Notes: a model not told the origin generated them from the letters alone. A DNA stretch of 64,000 nt from Pseudarthrobacter defluvii (GCF_030323865.1 NZ_CP066362.1:3968001-4032000), one strand, 5' to 3'. Positions 39,605 to 48,481 are shown, counted from the first letter of the stretch. Numbers and translations: made by a program.

Positions 39605-39656
39605 CCGACGGCGGCACCTGGGTTCTGGAAGTCCGGAACGCGGGTGCCGCCGTCGG
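39605..39656. terminator. Bidirectional terminator between ansP and ggt
   Basis: A perfect 14-base stem (CCGACGGCGGCACC with GGTGCCGCCGTCGG) around a 24-base loop, followed by GGTTTT on the plus strand. It lies between the convergent permease and gamma-glutamyltransferase genes. Confidence 0.85.
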
Positions 39657-39679
39657 GGTTTTAAGAGTGGCTCAGCCCG

Positions 39680-41512
39680 TCACTTGGACGGCTTGACCAC
39701 CATGGCCGATCCGCCGCCGCGCCTGACCGGCTCCGCGGCGGCCAGGACGCGCCCGTCCCCAAGGAACTCGATGGCGGTGGCTGCGCCGATTTCAGAGGCA
39801 GATGTGAACGAGTCACCCGACGGTGTCAGCTTGTGGCCAAAGCGGGACGTCAGGGCCGGGCCGTACTTGTCGATGAAGGCCGGTTCGGCAGTGACGCTGG
39901 CCGTGTTCCGCTGGGACGCGCGGGGAGCCGCAATGGCGTCAGGGGTGCTCATGCCCAGGTCGATGCGGTTGACGATGGTCTGCAGGACCGTGGTGATGAT
40001 GGTGGATCCGCCCGGGGAACCCAGGGCCAGGAACGGCTTGCCGTCCTCCAAAAGGATGGTGGGCGACATGGAGGAACGCGGCCGCTTGCCCGGCTCGATC
40101 CGGTTGGGGTCCGTGGCGCTGTAGACCGTGGAGAAGTCCGTGAGCTCGTTGTTGAGCAGGAATCCGCGGCCGGGGACCACCATGCCGGAGCCGCCGGTCT
40201 GCTCAATGGTCAGCGTGTATTCCACCACATTGCCCCACTTGTCCGAGACGGTCATGTTGGTGGTGGAGATGTTCTCCGTGTCCTTCTCGTCGGCGAGCGC
40301 CGCCGGTGCCGCCGGGCAGGTGCCGTCGTAGTTGGCCACATCGCCGGGCTGGACGGGCTTGGCTGCTGCATGGTTGGGGTCGAGTTCGCAGGCCCGTTCC
40401 TTGCCGAAGATGGGATCGGTCAGCGCCTCGGTGGGCACGTCCACGAAGGCGGGGTCGCCCACATACTTGCCCCGGTCCGCGAACGCCAGGGCGCTGGCCT
40501 CGAGGTAGTGGTGCAGCACGGCCGGCCGGTCTGCCTTCAGGCCGGGCAGGTCAAACACATCCAGGATGTTGAGCGACTCCCCAACCGTTGTGCCGCCACT
40601 GCTGGAGGGTGCCATGCCATAGACGTCATAGCCGCGGTAGTTCACGTGCGTGGGGTCCTGGTCCACTGCTTCGTAGTTGGCCAGGTCCTCCGCAGTCATG
40701 GAACCCACCGGGACCGGGAGGGTGGTGTCCGGGGATTTCGGCGGGCTCTGCACCGTCTTGGCAATCTCCTCGGCGAGCGGTCCGGTGTAGAACGCGCTCA
40801 TGCCGTCCTTGGCCAGCATGCGATAGGTGGCCGCGAGGTCGTGGTTCTGGAAGATCGAGCCGACCTCAGGCAGCTTGCCGTCTTTCAGGTACAGGTCCTT
40901 GGTGGAGGTGAACGCCTCGAACCGCTTTTGATTGTCCTGCGTCTGGTTGCGGAAGGTCTCATCCACCACGAAGCCGCGGTCTGCAACCTTGATGGCAGGT
41001 TTCAGGGCGTCCTTCAGGCTGAGCGTGCCCCAGCGATCCAGTGCCCGCTCCCACGTGGCCGGCGTGCCGGGGACACCTACCGAGACTCCGCTCGTGACAA
41101 GCTCCGGGGTGAACGGGTAAGGCTTGCCGGTGGCTGGATCAATAAACGCATCCTGCTTGATCCCGGCCGGTGCCGTTTCCCGCCCGTCAATGGTGCTGAC
41201 CTTCCCGGACTTCGCGTCGTAATAGACGAAATAGCCGCCACCGCCGATCCCGGCACTGTACGGCTCGGTGACGCCAAGGGTGGCTGCCGCGGCAACGGCG
41301 GCGTCCACCGCGTTTCCACCCTTGCTGAGGACTTCGATGGCCGCCGCTGACGCATCCGGGTCCACCGTGCTGACAGCGCCGCCATAGCCGGTGGCCGTGG
41401 GGTTCTTGTCGGTCTGCCGGGGATCGGCGGACGCGGGGCTGATGGCCCCGGTGGTGACGCTCATTGCCAGCGCGGCAGTAACAGCTGCGAGCCGGCGTCC
41501 GAGATGTGGCAT
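39680..41512 (-). CDS. ggt: Gamma-glutamyltransferase
   Basis: A 610-residue exported GGT precursor that cleaves and transfers gamma-glutamyl groups of glutathione and related peptides. Residues 1-30 are a signal peptide ending PASA. The large subunit has IGGGGYFVYYDAKSGK. Autoprocessing is expected before Thr417, the nucleophile, in STTNMTVSDKWGNVV; GMVVPGRGFLLNNELTDFS and LGSPGGSTIITTV follow. It is divergent from the lactate dehydrogenase gene. The His usual after the catalytic threonine pair is Asn here. Confidence 0.94.
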   Translation of the reverse strand: MPHLGRRLAAVTAALAMSVTTGAISPASADPRQTDKNPTATGYGGAVSTVDPDASAAAIEVLSKGGNAVDAAVAAAATLGVTEPYSAGIGGGGYFVYYDAKSGKVSTIDGRETAPAGIKQDAFIDPATGKPYPFTPELVTSGVSVGVPGTPATWERALDRWGTLSLKDALKPAIKVADRGFVVDETFRNQTQDNQKRFEAFTSTKDLYLKDGKLPEVGSIFQNHDLAATYRMLAKDGMSAFYTGPLAEEIAKTVQSPPKSPDTTLPVPVGSMTAEDLANYEAVDQDPTHVNYRGYDVYGMAPSSSGGTTVGESLNILDVFDLPGLKADRPAVLHHYLEASALAFADRGKYVGDPAFVDVPTEALTDPIFGKERACELDPNHAAAKPVQPGDVANYDGTCPAAPAALADEKDTENISTTNMTVSDKWGNVVEYTLTIEQTGGSGMVVPGRGFLLNNELTDFSTVYSATDPNRIEPGKRPRSSMSPTILLEDGKPFLALGSPGGSTIITTVLQTIVNRIDLGMSTPDAIAAPRASQRNTASVTAEPAFIDKYGPALTSRFGHKLTPSGDSFTSASEIGAATAIEFLGDGRVLAAAEPVRRGGGSAMVVKPSK

Positions 41513-41599
41513 GGTGGCTCCTACGTGGGGTTCGAGTGATGTGGGCCACGCTACTCTTCGGGTAGGACACTCTCAACGACTCCGGATGGGAAGGGCACC

Positions 41600-42547
41600 A
41601 TGGCAGGATCCAAACTCGCAGTAGTGGGCGCCGGGAGCGTCGGCACCTCCCTGGCGTACGCCGCGCTGATCCGCGGCTCGGCCAGCAACATCGCGTTGTT
41701 CGATGTCAACGCGCCCAAGGCGGAGGCCGAAGCCCTTGACCTGGCGCACGGCAGCCAGTTCGCCGCAGCCTCGGCGACCGTCACAGGAGGCGGGGATATC
41801 GCCGTGACGGAAGGCGCCGACGTCGTGGTCATCACTGCAGGTGCCAAGCAGAATCCCGGCCAAAGCCGCCTGGACCTGGCCGGCACCAACGTGCGGATCC
41901 TGGAGCAGCTGATGCCGCCGCTGCTTGAGCGCGCACCGGACGCCGTCTACGTCCTGGTGACCAACCCCTGCGACGTGCTGACGGTGGCCGCCCAGCGAAT
42001 ATCCGGGCTGCCGGTGGAACGGATCTTCTCCTCCGGCACCGTGCTGGATACGTCCCGTTTGCGCTGGCTGCTGGCCCGCCGGGCGGGGGTTTCCGTCACC
42101 AGCGTCCACGCCAGCATGGTGGGTGAGCACGGCGACACGGAGTTCCCGTTGTGGTCCGGAGCAACCATTGGGCCGGTCCCCATCCGCGATTGGACCGACG
42201 GCGGCGAGCGGATCTTCACGCCCGAATACCTTGCCGCCACCGCCAAGGAGGTGGTGCAGGCGGCCTACAAGGTGATTGCCGGCAAGGGTGCCACGAACTA
42301 TGCCATCGGGCTGTCCGGTGCCCGGATTGTGGAAGCGCTGCTGCGCGACGACAACGCCGTCCTGCCGGTCTCCACCGTGCTGTCGGGTCTCCACGGGATC
42401 TCCGGGGTGGCACTGTCCCTGCCCAGCGTGGTGGGCCGCGGCGGCGTGCACCGCGTCCTGGAAACGCCCATGGACGACGGCGAACTGGCAGCTTTGCGGC
42501 ATTCCGCGGACACGTTGCGCGCCACCATGGATGCCCTGGGCGTCTGA
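41600..42547 (+). CDS. ldh: L-lactate dehydrogenase
   Basis: A 315-residue NAD-dependent lactate dehydrogenase. The Rossmann motif is VGAGSVGTSLAYA. The substrate loop is AGAKQNPGQSR, whose Gln after the lysine fits lactate rather than malate specificity. SSGTVLDTSRLR supplies the substrate-binding Arg, and His177 in GEHGDTEFPLWS is the proton acceptor. It reduces pyruvate to L-lactate. AAGGG precedes the ATG. Monocistronic or read with the following gene, 107 bases away. Confidence 0.94.
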   Translation: MAGSKLAVVGAGSVGTSLAYAALIRGSASNIALFDVNAPKAEAEALDLAHGSQFAAASATVTGGGDIAVTEGADVVVITAGAKQNPGQSRLDLAGTNVRILEQLMPPLLERAPDAVYVLVTNPCDVLTVAAQRISGLPVERIFSSGTVLDTSRLRWLLARRAGVSVTSVHASMVGEHGDTEFPLWSGATIGPVPIRDWTDGGERIFTPEYLAATAKEVVQAAYKVIAGKGATNYAIGLSGARIVEALLRDDNAVLPVSTVLSGLHGISGVALSLPSVVGRGGVHRVLETPMDDGELAALRHSADTLRATMDALGV

Positions 42548-42654
42548 ACCGGCGTCATGCAACGCCGCCGCAACCGTCCGCAGGCCCTGGTTCGCATATG
42601 CTCACAGAAGTGCACGCTGAGCAGGCTCAACGACGAACCAAACAGGAGCAACGC

Positions 42655-43971
42655 ATGACCAACTGGCGCATCAGGGATTTCCATTCGGCGGACCTGGACG
42701 GGATCCTGCACCTCTGGGAGACGCTCAAGGCCAACAACGTGGAACCTGTCTACGCCCTGTCCGAGGTCCTCGCGTCTTGCGAAAAGGACCATGCGGTGGT
42801 GGCGGTGCAGGGCGAGCAGGTGGTGGGCGCCGCCGTCGGACGTGCCGCGCACGACCAGGGCTGGATCGTCTTCCTGGCCACCCTGCCCGAATACCGCGGC
42901 AGGGGCATCGGCACCTCGCTGCTGGCCGCCGTCGAAAACCGGATGGCTCCGCACGGCCTGAACAAGCTCTCGGCGCTGATGCCGGAATCCGAAACCCGCG
43001 TGGAGGCGTTCCTGGGCCGCGGCTTCGCGCTCAAGAAGAACCTGCGCTACTTCGAACGCACCATCCCGGTGCAGCGGCAGGAGCTCGGCGCCCTGGGCCA
43101 GCTGGGCGGGCGTGTCCTGGCCCGCGACCTGTGGGAAAACGTGGCCGGCATGCGCAAGGAAAAGGAACTGCTGGAGCGGCGCCTGGTGCTGCCGCTCGCC
43201 GAGGCCGACCTGGCCGATGAGTTCGGCGTGGTGCCGCCGCGCGCCGTCGTCCTCTTCGGTCCGCCCGGCACCGGCAAGACCACCTTCGCCAAGGCCATCG
43301 CGTCCCGGCTGGAGTGGCCGTTCGTGGAAGTGTTCCCTTCCCGCCTGGCCGGCGATCCGCAGGGCCTGGCCGGAGCGCTGCGCGAGACCTTCCTGGAGAT
43401 CGCCGAACTGGAGCACGCAGTGGTGTTCATCGACGAGGTGGAGGAGATCGCCTCCCAGCGTGCAGGGGATCCCCCGTCGCCGCTGCAGGGCGTCACGAAC
43501 GAACTGCTGAAGATCATCCCCGCGTTCCGGGAACAGCCGGGCCGGCTCCTGGTCTGTGCCACCAACTTCATCCGTGCCCTGGATTCAGCCTTCCTGCGCC
43601 ACGGCCGGTTCGACTACGTGATCCCCATCGGGCTGCCGGACCGGCAGGCGCGGGAGGCGATGTGGCAGCGGTTCATTCCCGCCACCGTGGTGGACGGGGT
43701 GGATGTGGAGCTTTTGGTGGAACGCACGGAGGGATTCTCCCCCGCGGACATCGAGTACGCCGCCCGGAGTGCCTCCCAGCGTGCGCTGGAAAAGGCAGTG
43801 TACGACGACGGCGGGCTGGCCTCCGGAGGCGAGGTTTCCGTCCGCGAGGCGGTCAGGAAGGGTCCCTCCACCCAGGACTACCTCGACGCCATCGGCGATA
43901 CCCGCACTACAGTGAGCCCGGAAGTGCAGGCGGACTTCCTCGAGGACATTGAGGCGCTGGGGAGGGTCTAG
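42655..43971 (+). CDS. GNAT acetyltransferase-AAA+ ATPase fusion protein
   Basis: A 438-residue protein with two domains. Residues about 1-145 are a GNAT acetyltransferase: IRDFHSADLDGILHLWE, then the acetyl-CoA loop YRGRGIGTSLL near residues 80-90. Residues about 165-420 are an AAA+ ATPase: Walker A GPPGTGKTT near 202, Walker B VVFIDEVEEIAS near 260, sensor-1 CATNFIRALD, and arginine finger LRHGRFD. FSPADIEYAARSASQRAL is the lid. AAA type is closest to ClpX/FtsH/proteasomal-like classical AAA. ATG at 42655 has AGGAG in front. The ATPase may remodel or select proteins that the GNAT domain acetylates; no partner is seen. Confidence 0.85.
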   Translation: MTNWRIRDFHSADLDGILHLWETLKANNVEPVYALSEVLASCEKDHAVVAVQGEQVVGAAVGRAAHDQGWIVFLATLPEYRGRGIGTSLLAAVENRMAPHGLNKLSALMPESETRVEAFLGRGFALKKNLRYFERTIPVQRQELGALGQLGGRVLARDLWENVAGMRKEKELLERRLVLPLAEADLADEFGVVPPRAVVLFGPPGTGKTTFAKAIASRLEWPFVEVFPSRLAGDPQGLAGALRETFLEIAELEHAVVFIDEVEEIASQRAGDPPSPLQGVTNELLKIIPAFREQPGRLLVCATNFIRALDSAFLRHGRFDYVIPIGLPDRQAREAMWQRFIPATVVDGVDVELLVERTEGFSPADIEYAARSASQRALEKAVYDDGGLASGGEVSVREAVRKGPSTQDYLDAIGDTRTTVSPEVQADFLEDIEALGRV

Positions 43972-44023
43972 CCGGGACTTTTGCCCCTTTGCCGTGTTTC
44001 CCGTGAACGCCAGAGTGGGAGGC

Positions 44024-44569
44024 ATGGCAAAGATCCTGATTCCCTATGGGACTACAGAGGGACAGACCGCGCGGATCGCTGAGTACATCTCCGATGTCCT
44101 GCAGGCGCGTGGCCATGGGGCCGACACCCTTGACCTCAAGCACGCAGACCATGACCTGCCGGAAGGCTACGACGGTGTCATCGTGGGCGCTTCTATCCAC
44201 GCCGGAAAGCACGAGGGGTTCGTAGCGGATTTTGTCCGCAGGAACCGTGCCGCCCTGGAACACCTGCACGCTGCCCTGTTTTCCGTCAGCCTCTCCGCCC
44301 ACGCGGACCCAGAGGAGGCACAGAAGTATGTGTCGGAGTTCGAAGACGCCACCGGCTGGCATCCTTCGACAGTGGCCGTATTTGGCGGGGCGCTCCTTTA
44401 TACCCAATACGGGTTCCTGAAGCGGATGATGATGAAGAAGATCGTCAGCAGCCAGGGCAGTGCGGACACGGACACCGGCCGCGACTACATTTACACAGAG
44501 TGGGACGGGGTCCGGCGGTTTGCGGAGGAGTTCGTGGCTGCTTTGGAGCGGAATCCCGCACCGGAATAG
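44024..44569 (+). CDS. Flavodoxin-like protein (HemG-type)
   Basis: A protein of about 181 residues starting MAKILIPYGTTEGQTARIAEYI, which is an FMN phosphate-binding loop of flavodoxins. It continues GVIVGASIHAGKHEGFVADFV and VAVFGGALLYTQYGFLKRMMMKKI, characteristic of HemG-type menaquinone-dependent protoporphyrinogen IX dehydrogenases. The family also includes other flavodoxin-domain proteins, so haem synthesis is likely but not certain. It ends directly against the convergent gluQRS gene. Confidence 0.85.
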   Translation: MAKILIPYGTTEGQTARIAEYISDVLQARGHGADTLDLKHADHDLPEGYDGVIVGASIHAGKHEGFVADFVRRNRAALEHLHAALFSVSLSAHADPEEAQKYVSEFEDATGWHPSTVAVFGGALLYTQYGFLKRMMMKKIVSSQGSADTDTGRDYIYTEWDGVRRFAEEFVAALERNPAPE

Positions 44570-45451
44570 TCAGCTCCCGGGCCAGACCCAGGGCTCCCTG
44601 GGCAACCCTGCCGGGTCAAATGCACCCAGGGCGTGGTCAAGGTTCCCCGCTGGCAACCGCAGCGAAGCCAGCAGCCGGTCCCGCACCCCCTCGACGGGCA
44701 CCCCTTCCTGCGCGAGGTCCGCGAGCGTCACTGCGCCATCGCGCTTGGCCAGCCTGGCGCCGGCGTGGTTCACCACCAACGGAACGTGGGCATATTCCGG
44801 TATGGGAATATTCAAAAGCGAGGCAAGATAGGCCTGCCGGGGAGTAGAGGGAAGCAGGTCATCGCCGCGGACCACCTGGTCTATGCCCTGCTCGGCATCA
44901 TCCACCACCACTGCGAGGTTATATGCCGTCACACCGTCGTTGCGGCGCAGCACGAAGTCATCCACTGCCCCCGTGTATTCGCCGCGGAAAACATCCTGCA
45001 CCGTGTATTCCGTTACGTCCACCCGCAACCGGATGGCTGCAGGGCGCGTGGACCGCTTGAATTCCAGCTCAGCGCGGTCCAGGTTGCGGCATATTCCAGG
45101 GTAGGCACCCTGGGGCGCGTGCGGTGCCGATGGCGCCTCCTGGATCTCGCGGCGTGTGCAGAAGCACTCGTAGGTGAGGCCCGCTTGCTCCAGCCGGGCG
45201 ATCGCCTTGGCATACAGGTTTCCTCGATCTGTCTGCCGGACGACGTCCCCATCCCACGTCACGCCGATGGCGGCCAGGTCGCGCAACTGCACGGCCTCCG
45301 CGCCGGCCCGGGCGCGGTCCAGGTCCTCCACGCGCAGGAGGAACCTGCGCCCGGTGGAACGGGCAAAGAGCCAGGCAAGGATGGCGGTGCGCAGGTTGCC
45401 CACGTGCAGTTCACCGGAGGGGCTGGGGGCAAAGCGGCCGGCGGAGGTCAT
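44570..45451 (-). CDS. gluQ: Glutamyl-queuosine tRNA(Asp) synthetase
   Basis: A 293-residue truncated glutamyl-tRNA synthetase paralogue that attaches glutamate to queuosine in tRNA(Asp). The HIGH-like motif is PSPSGELHVGNLRTA, and the KMSKS-like loop is ARLAKRDGAV. Zinc ligands CFC and YPGIC are present. It lacks the anticodon-binding domain of full GluRS, as expected. ATG at 45451. No queuosine synthesis gene is in the window. Confidence 0.94.
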   Translation of the reverse strand: MTSAGRFAPSPSGELHVGNLRTAILAWLFARSTGRRFLLRVEDLDRARAGAEAVQLRDLAAIGVTWDGDVVRQTDRGNLYAKAIARLEQAGLTYECFCTRREIQEAPSAPHAPQGAYPGICRNLDRAELEFKRSTRPAAIRLRVDVTEYTVQDVFRGEYTGAVDDFVLRRNDGVTAYNLAVVVDDAEQGIDQVVRGDDLLPSTPRQAYLASLLNIPIPEYAHVPLVVNHAGARLAKRDGAVTLADLAQEGVPVEGVRDRLLASLRLPAGNLDHALGAFDPAGLPREPWVWPGS

Positions 45452-45476
45452 GAACCAACCCTAGACGGAACAACAC

Positions 45477-45535
45477 AAGAGCCCCTCAGCTACCGATGAC
45501 TGCGGAAATCCGACGTCGGTAGCTCAGGGGCTCTT
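45477..45535. repeat. Long inverted repeat (hairpin) in a divergent intergenic region
   Basis: Arms 45477-45496 and 45516-45535 are complementary at 19 of 20 positions, with a loop of 19 bases. It lies between the divergent starts of gluQ and the Lrp gene, so it cannot serve as a terminator for either. The right arm contains GGTAGCTCAGGGG, like a tRNA D-arm, but no complete tRNA follows. It may belong to a small RNA or a leader, or be a remnant repeat. Confidence 0.7.
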
Positions 45536-45725
45536 GCCGTGTTTGCGGAGTGAGCATGGTGTGAACAAGCCTCATTCAGCGGCTGCCTCCTTGCGGGAAG
45601 CGGTGTCCAGTGTGCCGGGTGGTGTGCCGGGGAACCTGTAGCCTGCGGGGACCAGCGGTAGCTTTTGCCCTTGTTGCCACTATTCCAGCAGGCCTTCTAC
45701 AGTTAGAACAACAAGCAGGCGCTGG

Positions 45726-45744
45726 ATTAGTCAATCTGACTAAT
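45726..45744. promoter_or_regulatory. Candidate operator upstream of the Lrp-family gene
   Basis: ATTAGTCAATCTGACTAAT is a perfect inverted repeat of eight bases around a three-base centre, 33 bases before the predicted start at 45778. Lrp regulators commonly repress their own genes through such AT-rich palindromes. Confidence 0.55.
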
Positions 45745-45777
45745 TCCTGCGGCTGGACCAGGCAGGGAGTGATCAAA

Positions 45778-46236
45778 TTGCAGGAACTGGATGCCACTGA
45801 CAAGCGCATCCTGAATGCCCTGGATGAGGACCCGCGCGTCCCCATCATGGTGTTGGCCCAGAAGCTGGGCCTGGCACGCGGAACGGTGCAGTCACGGATG
45901 GAGCGGATGACGGCATCCGGCGCGCTGCGGCCCAACAGCAGCCGCGTGCTGCCCTCGGCCCTGGGCCGGGGTGTTGCCGCAGCGGTGAGCGCGGAGTTGG
46001 ACCAGAGCCACCTCAACGAGGCCATCGCCGCGCTGCGCAAAATTCCCGAAGTCCTGGAATGCCATGCACCGGCCGGGGACACCGACCTGCTGATACGGGT
46101 GGTGGCCAGGAGCCCTGACGACCTTTACCGCGTCTCCGAAGAAATCCGCCTGTGCCCCGGCATCGTCCGGACCTCCACCAGCATGTTCCTGCGCGAAGTC
46201 ATCCCGTACCGCACCACCGGACTCTTGGACGGATAG
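45778..46236 (+). CDS. Lrp/AsnC-family regulator
   Basis: About 152 residues with an N-terminal helix-turn-helix (ELDATDKRILNALDEDPRV, MVLAQKLGLARGTVQSRMERM) and a C-terminal ligand-binding RAM domain (HAPAGDTDLLIRVVARSPDDLY). TTG at 45778 is taken as the start because AGGGAG lies eight bases before it; GTG at 45769 is an alternative. A perfect palindrome lies just upstream. The neighbouring target genes are not obvious. Confidence 0.88.
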   Translation: MQELDATDKRILNALDEDPRVPIMVLAQKLGLARGTVQSRMERMTASGALRPNSSRVLPSALGRGVAAAVSAELDQSHLNEAIAALRKIPEVLECHAPAGDTDLLIRVVARSPDDLYRVSEEIRLCPGIVRTSTSMFLREVIPYRTTGLLDG

Positions 46237-46302
46237 TGCTCCCCATCGCCGGCCGGTGGCGGCCCGGCTAGGCTGGCGGGCAGGAACAAACGGGGGGATC
46301 AT

Positions 46303-47790
46303 ATGGCGGGAAATTTCTACGGGGCAGATGTGGCGCAGCTCCGGCAGCTTGCCAAGGAGCTGACCCGCGGCGCAAACCGGCTCAACGGCCTGGGGCAGCA
46401 ACTGGGCAGCAGCATCGGCTCAGGACTTTGGAAAGGCAGGGACGGCGACCGGTTCCGCAGTGAGTGGACCTCCTCGCACGCCAAACTGCTAAGGTCTGCA
46501 ACGTCCGGCCTGGAGGCCGCGGCGAAGGCCCTGCTGGCCAACGCCGACGAACAGGAGAAAGCCAGCAGCAGCGGGTCCGGCGGTGGTGGCGCCGGCGGCC
46601 CCGGAACGGGCGGCTCCGGCGGGGGAACCCCCCAGGACCTGACGGATCTGCTGACCTCCATGACACCGGCCGAACGGCGCGCCTACCTGCTTACCGACGA
46701 ATTCCGCCAGTGGGCCCAGGCCAACCCGGCCGCCGCCAAGAGCGCCATGGATGCGGCCGCGGACTCAGGCTTGATCGGCAAGAACTCCAAGGGCTACCAG
46801 GACTTCCTCAATTCCTATTGGAACGGCCAGGCGATGCTGCAGATGGGCATTGATCCGGCGGATTGGGACACCTCCAAAGGCACGGAATACAACTGGGAGA
46901 CCATCGCCAAGGTCTACGACTTCTACGGCCAGGCGTACCTGTCCAATCCGGATCTGCAGTGGGCGGGCATGGCCAACATGATTGGCCCGTCCTTCGCCGG
47001 CGGCTTCCGGGACATGGCGATGCTTCGAGACCTGGCCCAACAGATCACTGACAACCCTGCTTCGGACATACCGCTGCCGGTCTTGGACCAGCTGGAGCAG
47101 CTGGCAGGCATGACGGACCAGGAAATCCGGTTCTACGAAACCAGCATGCTGGACATGAACAAGGAGATCTTCCTCGACCAGGGCCGCCAGCACCAGGCGT
47201 ACATGAGCGGCGGCATCGAGGAGATCAACCGGCTCCGCGACTCGGGTGCCATCGACCAGGGCACTGCTAACGCGTGGGCGCAGATCGACTCCGGCAACCC
47301 CGATCTGGTCCGTGAGGGCAACACAACGCTGCTGTACCGCGAGCAAAACGAGATCATCGCGGACGACTATGACAATATGCGCAGCCATCCCGGCGGCGAA
47401 GCCGTGACCTATATGGTGACACTTGCCGGCGAACCCTCCATCCCCGGCGCCAGGAGCTACCCCGAAGTCTTTCCCTACACTTTCAGCGTGGAAAGCCCCG
47501 GACCGGAGAACATCCCTTTCACTAACTGGGACAACCCGGCACAATTCCGGACCGACTTCACGACGGGCTTCCCGGACGGCAACATCGCGGATGCGGACCA
47601 GCGCTGGAACCTCATCAAGCAGGACACCCTGCCGGCCTACCAGCACCTGCTGGCAACGGATCCGGACCGCGCAGCGCAGATCATCGGCTCGGATTTCGAC
47701 GGCAGGGTGGACCAGTACCGGCCAACCAACAACGTGGCGGGAATCATGGACAGATTCCTTGACGGCTTCGGCGCGGAGGTCCACCAGTGA
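46303..47790 (+). CDS. WXG100-like multidomain protein, possible type VII secretion substrate
   Basis: A 495-residue protein. Residues 1-85 form a helical hairpin like WXG100/ESAT-6 proteins, with a Trp-Lys-Gly turn at 43-45 (GLWKGRDGDRF). A Gly/Ser linker (about 87-110) joins it to a large soluble domain: MTPAERRAYLLTDEFRQW, WAGMANMIGPSFAGGFRDM, and QHQAYMSGGIEEINRLRDSG. I do not recognise the C-terminal family. There is no signal peptide. It overlaps the next gene, a lipoprotein, by four bases (ATGA). This layout recalls WXG- or LXG-headed toxins and effectors, but no catalytic motif is evident and no ESX machinery is in the window. Confidence 0.75.
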   Translation: MAGNFYGADVAQLRQLAKELTRGANRLNGLGQQLGSSIGSGLWKGRDGDRFRSEWTSSHAKLLRSATSGLEAAAKALLANADEQEKASSSGSGGGGAGGPGTGGSGGGTPQDLTDLLTSMTPAERRAYLLTDEFRQWAQANPAAAKSAMDAAADSGLIGKNSKGYQDFLNSYWNGQAMLQMGIDPADWDTSKGTEYNWETIAKVYDFYGQAYLSNPDLQWAGMANMIGPSFAGGFRDMAMLRDLAQQITDNPASDIPLPVLDQLEQLAGMTDQEIRFYETSMLDMNKEIFLDQGRQHQAYMSGGIEEINRLRDSGAIDQGTANAWAQIDSGNPDLVREGNTTLLYREQNEIIADDYDNMRSHPGGEAVTYMVTLAGEPSIPGARSYPEVFPYTFSVESPGPENIPFTNWDNPAQFRTDFTTGFPDGNIADADQRWNLIKQDTLPAYQHLLATDPDRAAQIIGSDFDGRVDQYRPTNNVAGIMDRFLDGFGAEVHQ

Positions 47791-48449
47791 ACCGACTCCC
47801 CCGGGCCACCGCCCCGGGGAAGGGCACCGCCGCCGTCATTGGCCTTCTTTTACTCCTTGTCCTGGGCGGCTGCCGGACAGCAGTGCCGGCACCCGCCGAA
47901 CCAGCCAGCCCCACTTCATCTTCTGCAGGGAGCACAGTGAAAACCTCAGCATTCTCCACCCTCGATGCCGTCGGCGTGGAAAATATCCGCAACAGCAGGA
48001 CAGCCCGGCTGGACATGAGCTCCGGGCGGCTGGAAAAGGACTCCGTCCGGGTCACACCGGACAGTTACGGGCCCGAGATCAATACCCGCGGCTCGGGCAA
48101 GATCAACCTCAGCATCCTGGCCCCCAACGGTGAAATATCCGCCGAGACGGACAGGATCCGATTCAACACCACTGATCAACGAACGGACTTCAGCGAGATC
48201 ACCTACTTTCTTACTGCCAACTCGCCCGAGGAATTCTTCGGGCTGATCAGGGACGGCGTGCAGCGGTACGGAATATCGGCCGAGTCCGCTGAGGAGTGGA
48301 TTGAGAGCACCCAACTGGACCCAACATCGAAAAGTGATTTCTCCATCACGCCCGGAACCGGCACAGGACTCACCGTGAACTACGATCTTCGCTTCGACGG
48401 CAGCAAGGACACGCAGGTCATCATCGTCCACGTCCTGCCGGCAGCCTGA
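47787..48449 (+). CDS. Lipoprotein paired with the WXG100-like protein
   Basis: A 220-residue lipoprotein. The signal peptide ends in Val-Leu-Gly-Gly-Cys (LVLGGC), followed by an Ala/Pro/Ser linker. The globular part contains INLSILAPNGEISAETDRIRF and a C-terminal VNYDLRFDGSKDTQVIIVHVLP. The family is not recognised. Its ATG overlaps the stop of the upstream gene, so the products are made together. It may be an immunity or anchoring partner; both ideas are inference. A terminator follows at once. Confidence 0.8.
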   Translation: MNRLPRATAPGKGTAAVIGLLLLLVLGGCRTAVPAPAEPASPTSSSAGSTVKTSAFSTLDAVGVENIRNSRTARLDMSSGRLEKDSVRVTPDSYGPEINTRGSGKINLSILAPNGEISAETDRIRFNTTDQRTDFSEITYFLTANSPEEFFGLIRDGVQRYGISAESAEEWIESTQLDPTSKSDFSITPGTGTGLTVNYDLRFDGSKDTQVIIVHVLPAA

Positions 48450-48481
48450 AGCCCCGCCGCGGCACTGCACCCGCGGGGCTT
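48449..48481. terminator. Bidirectional terminator
   Basis: A nine-base perfect stem, AAGCCCCGC with GCGGGGCTT, starts within the stop codon of the lipoprotein gene and lies just before the 3' end of the convergent Lrp gene at 48487. Confidence 0.75.

Noticed and set aside
45511..45590. Possible tRNA gene at the GGTAGCTCAGGGG arm
   Set aside because: No anticodon stem, no GGTTCGAATCC-type T-arm and no acceptor pairing follow; the arm is part of a simple hairpin.
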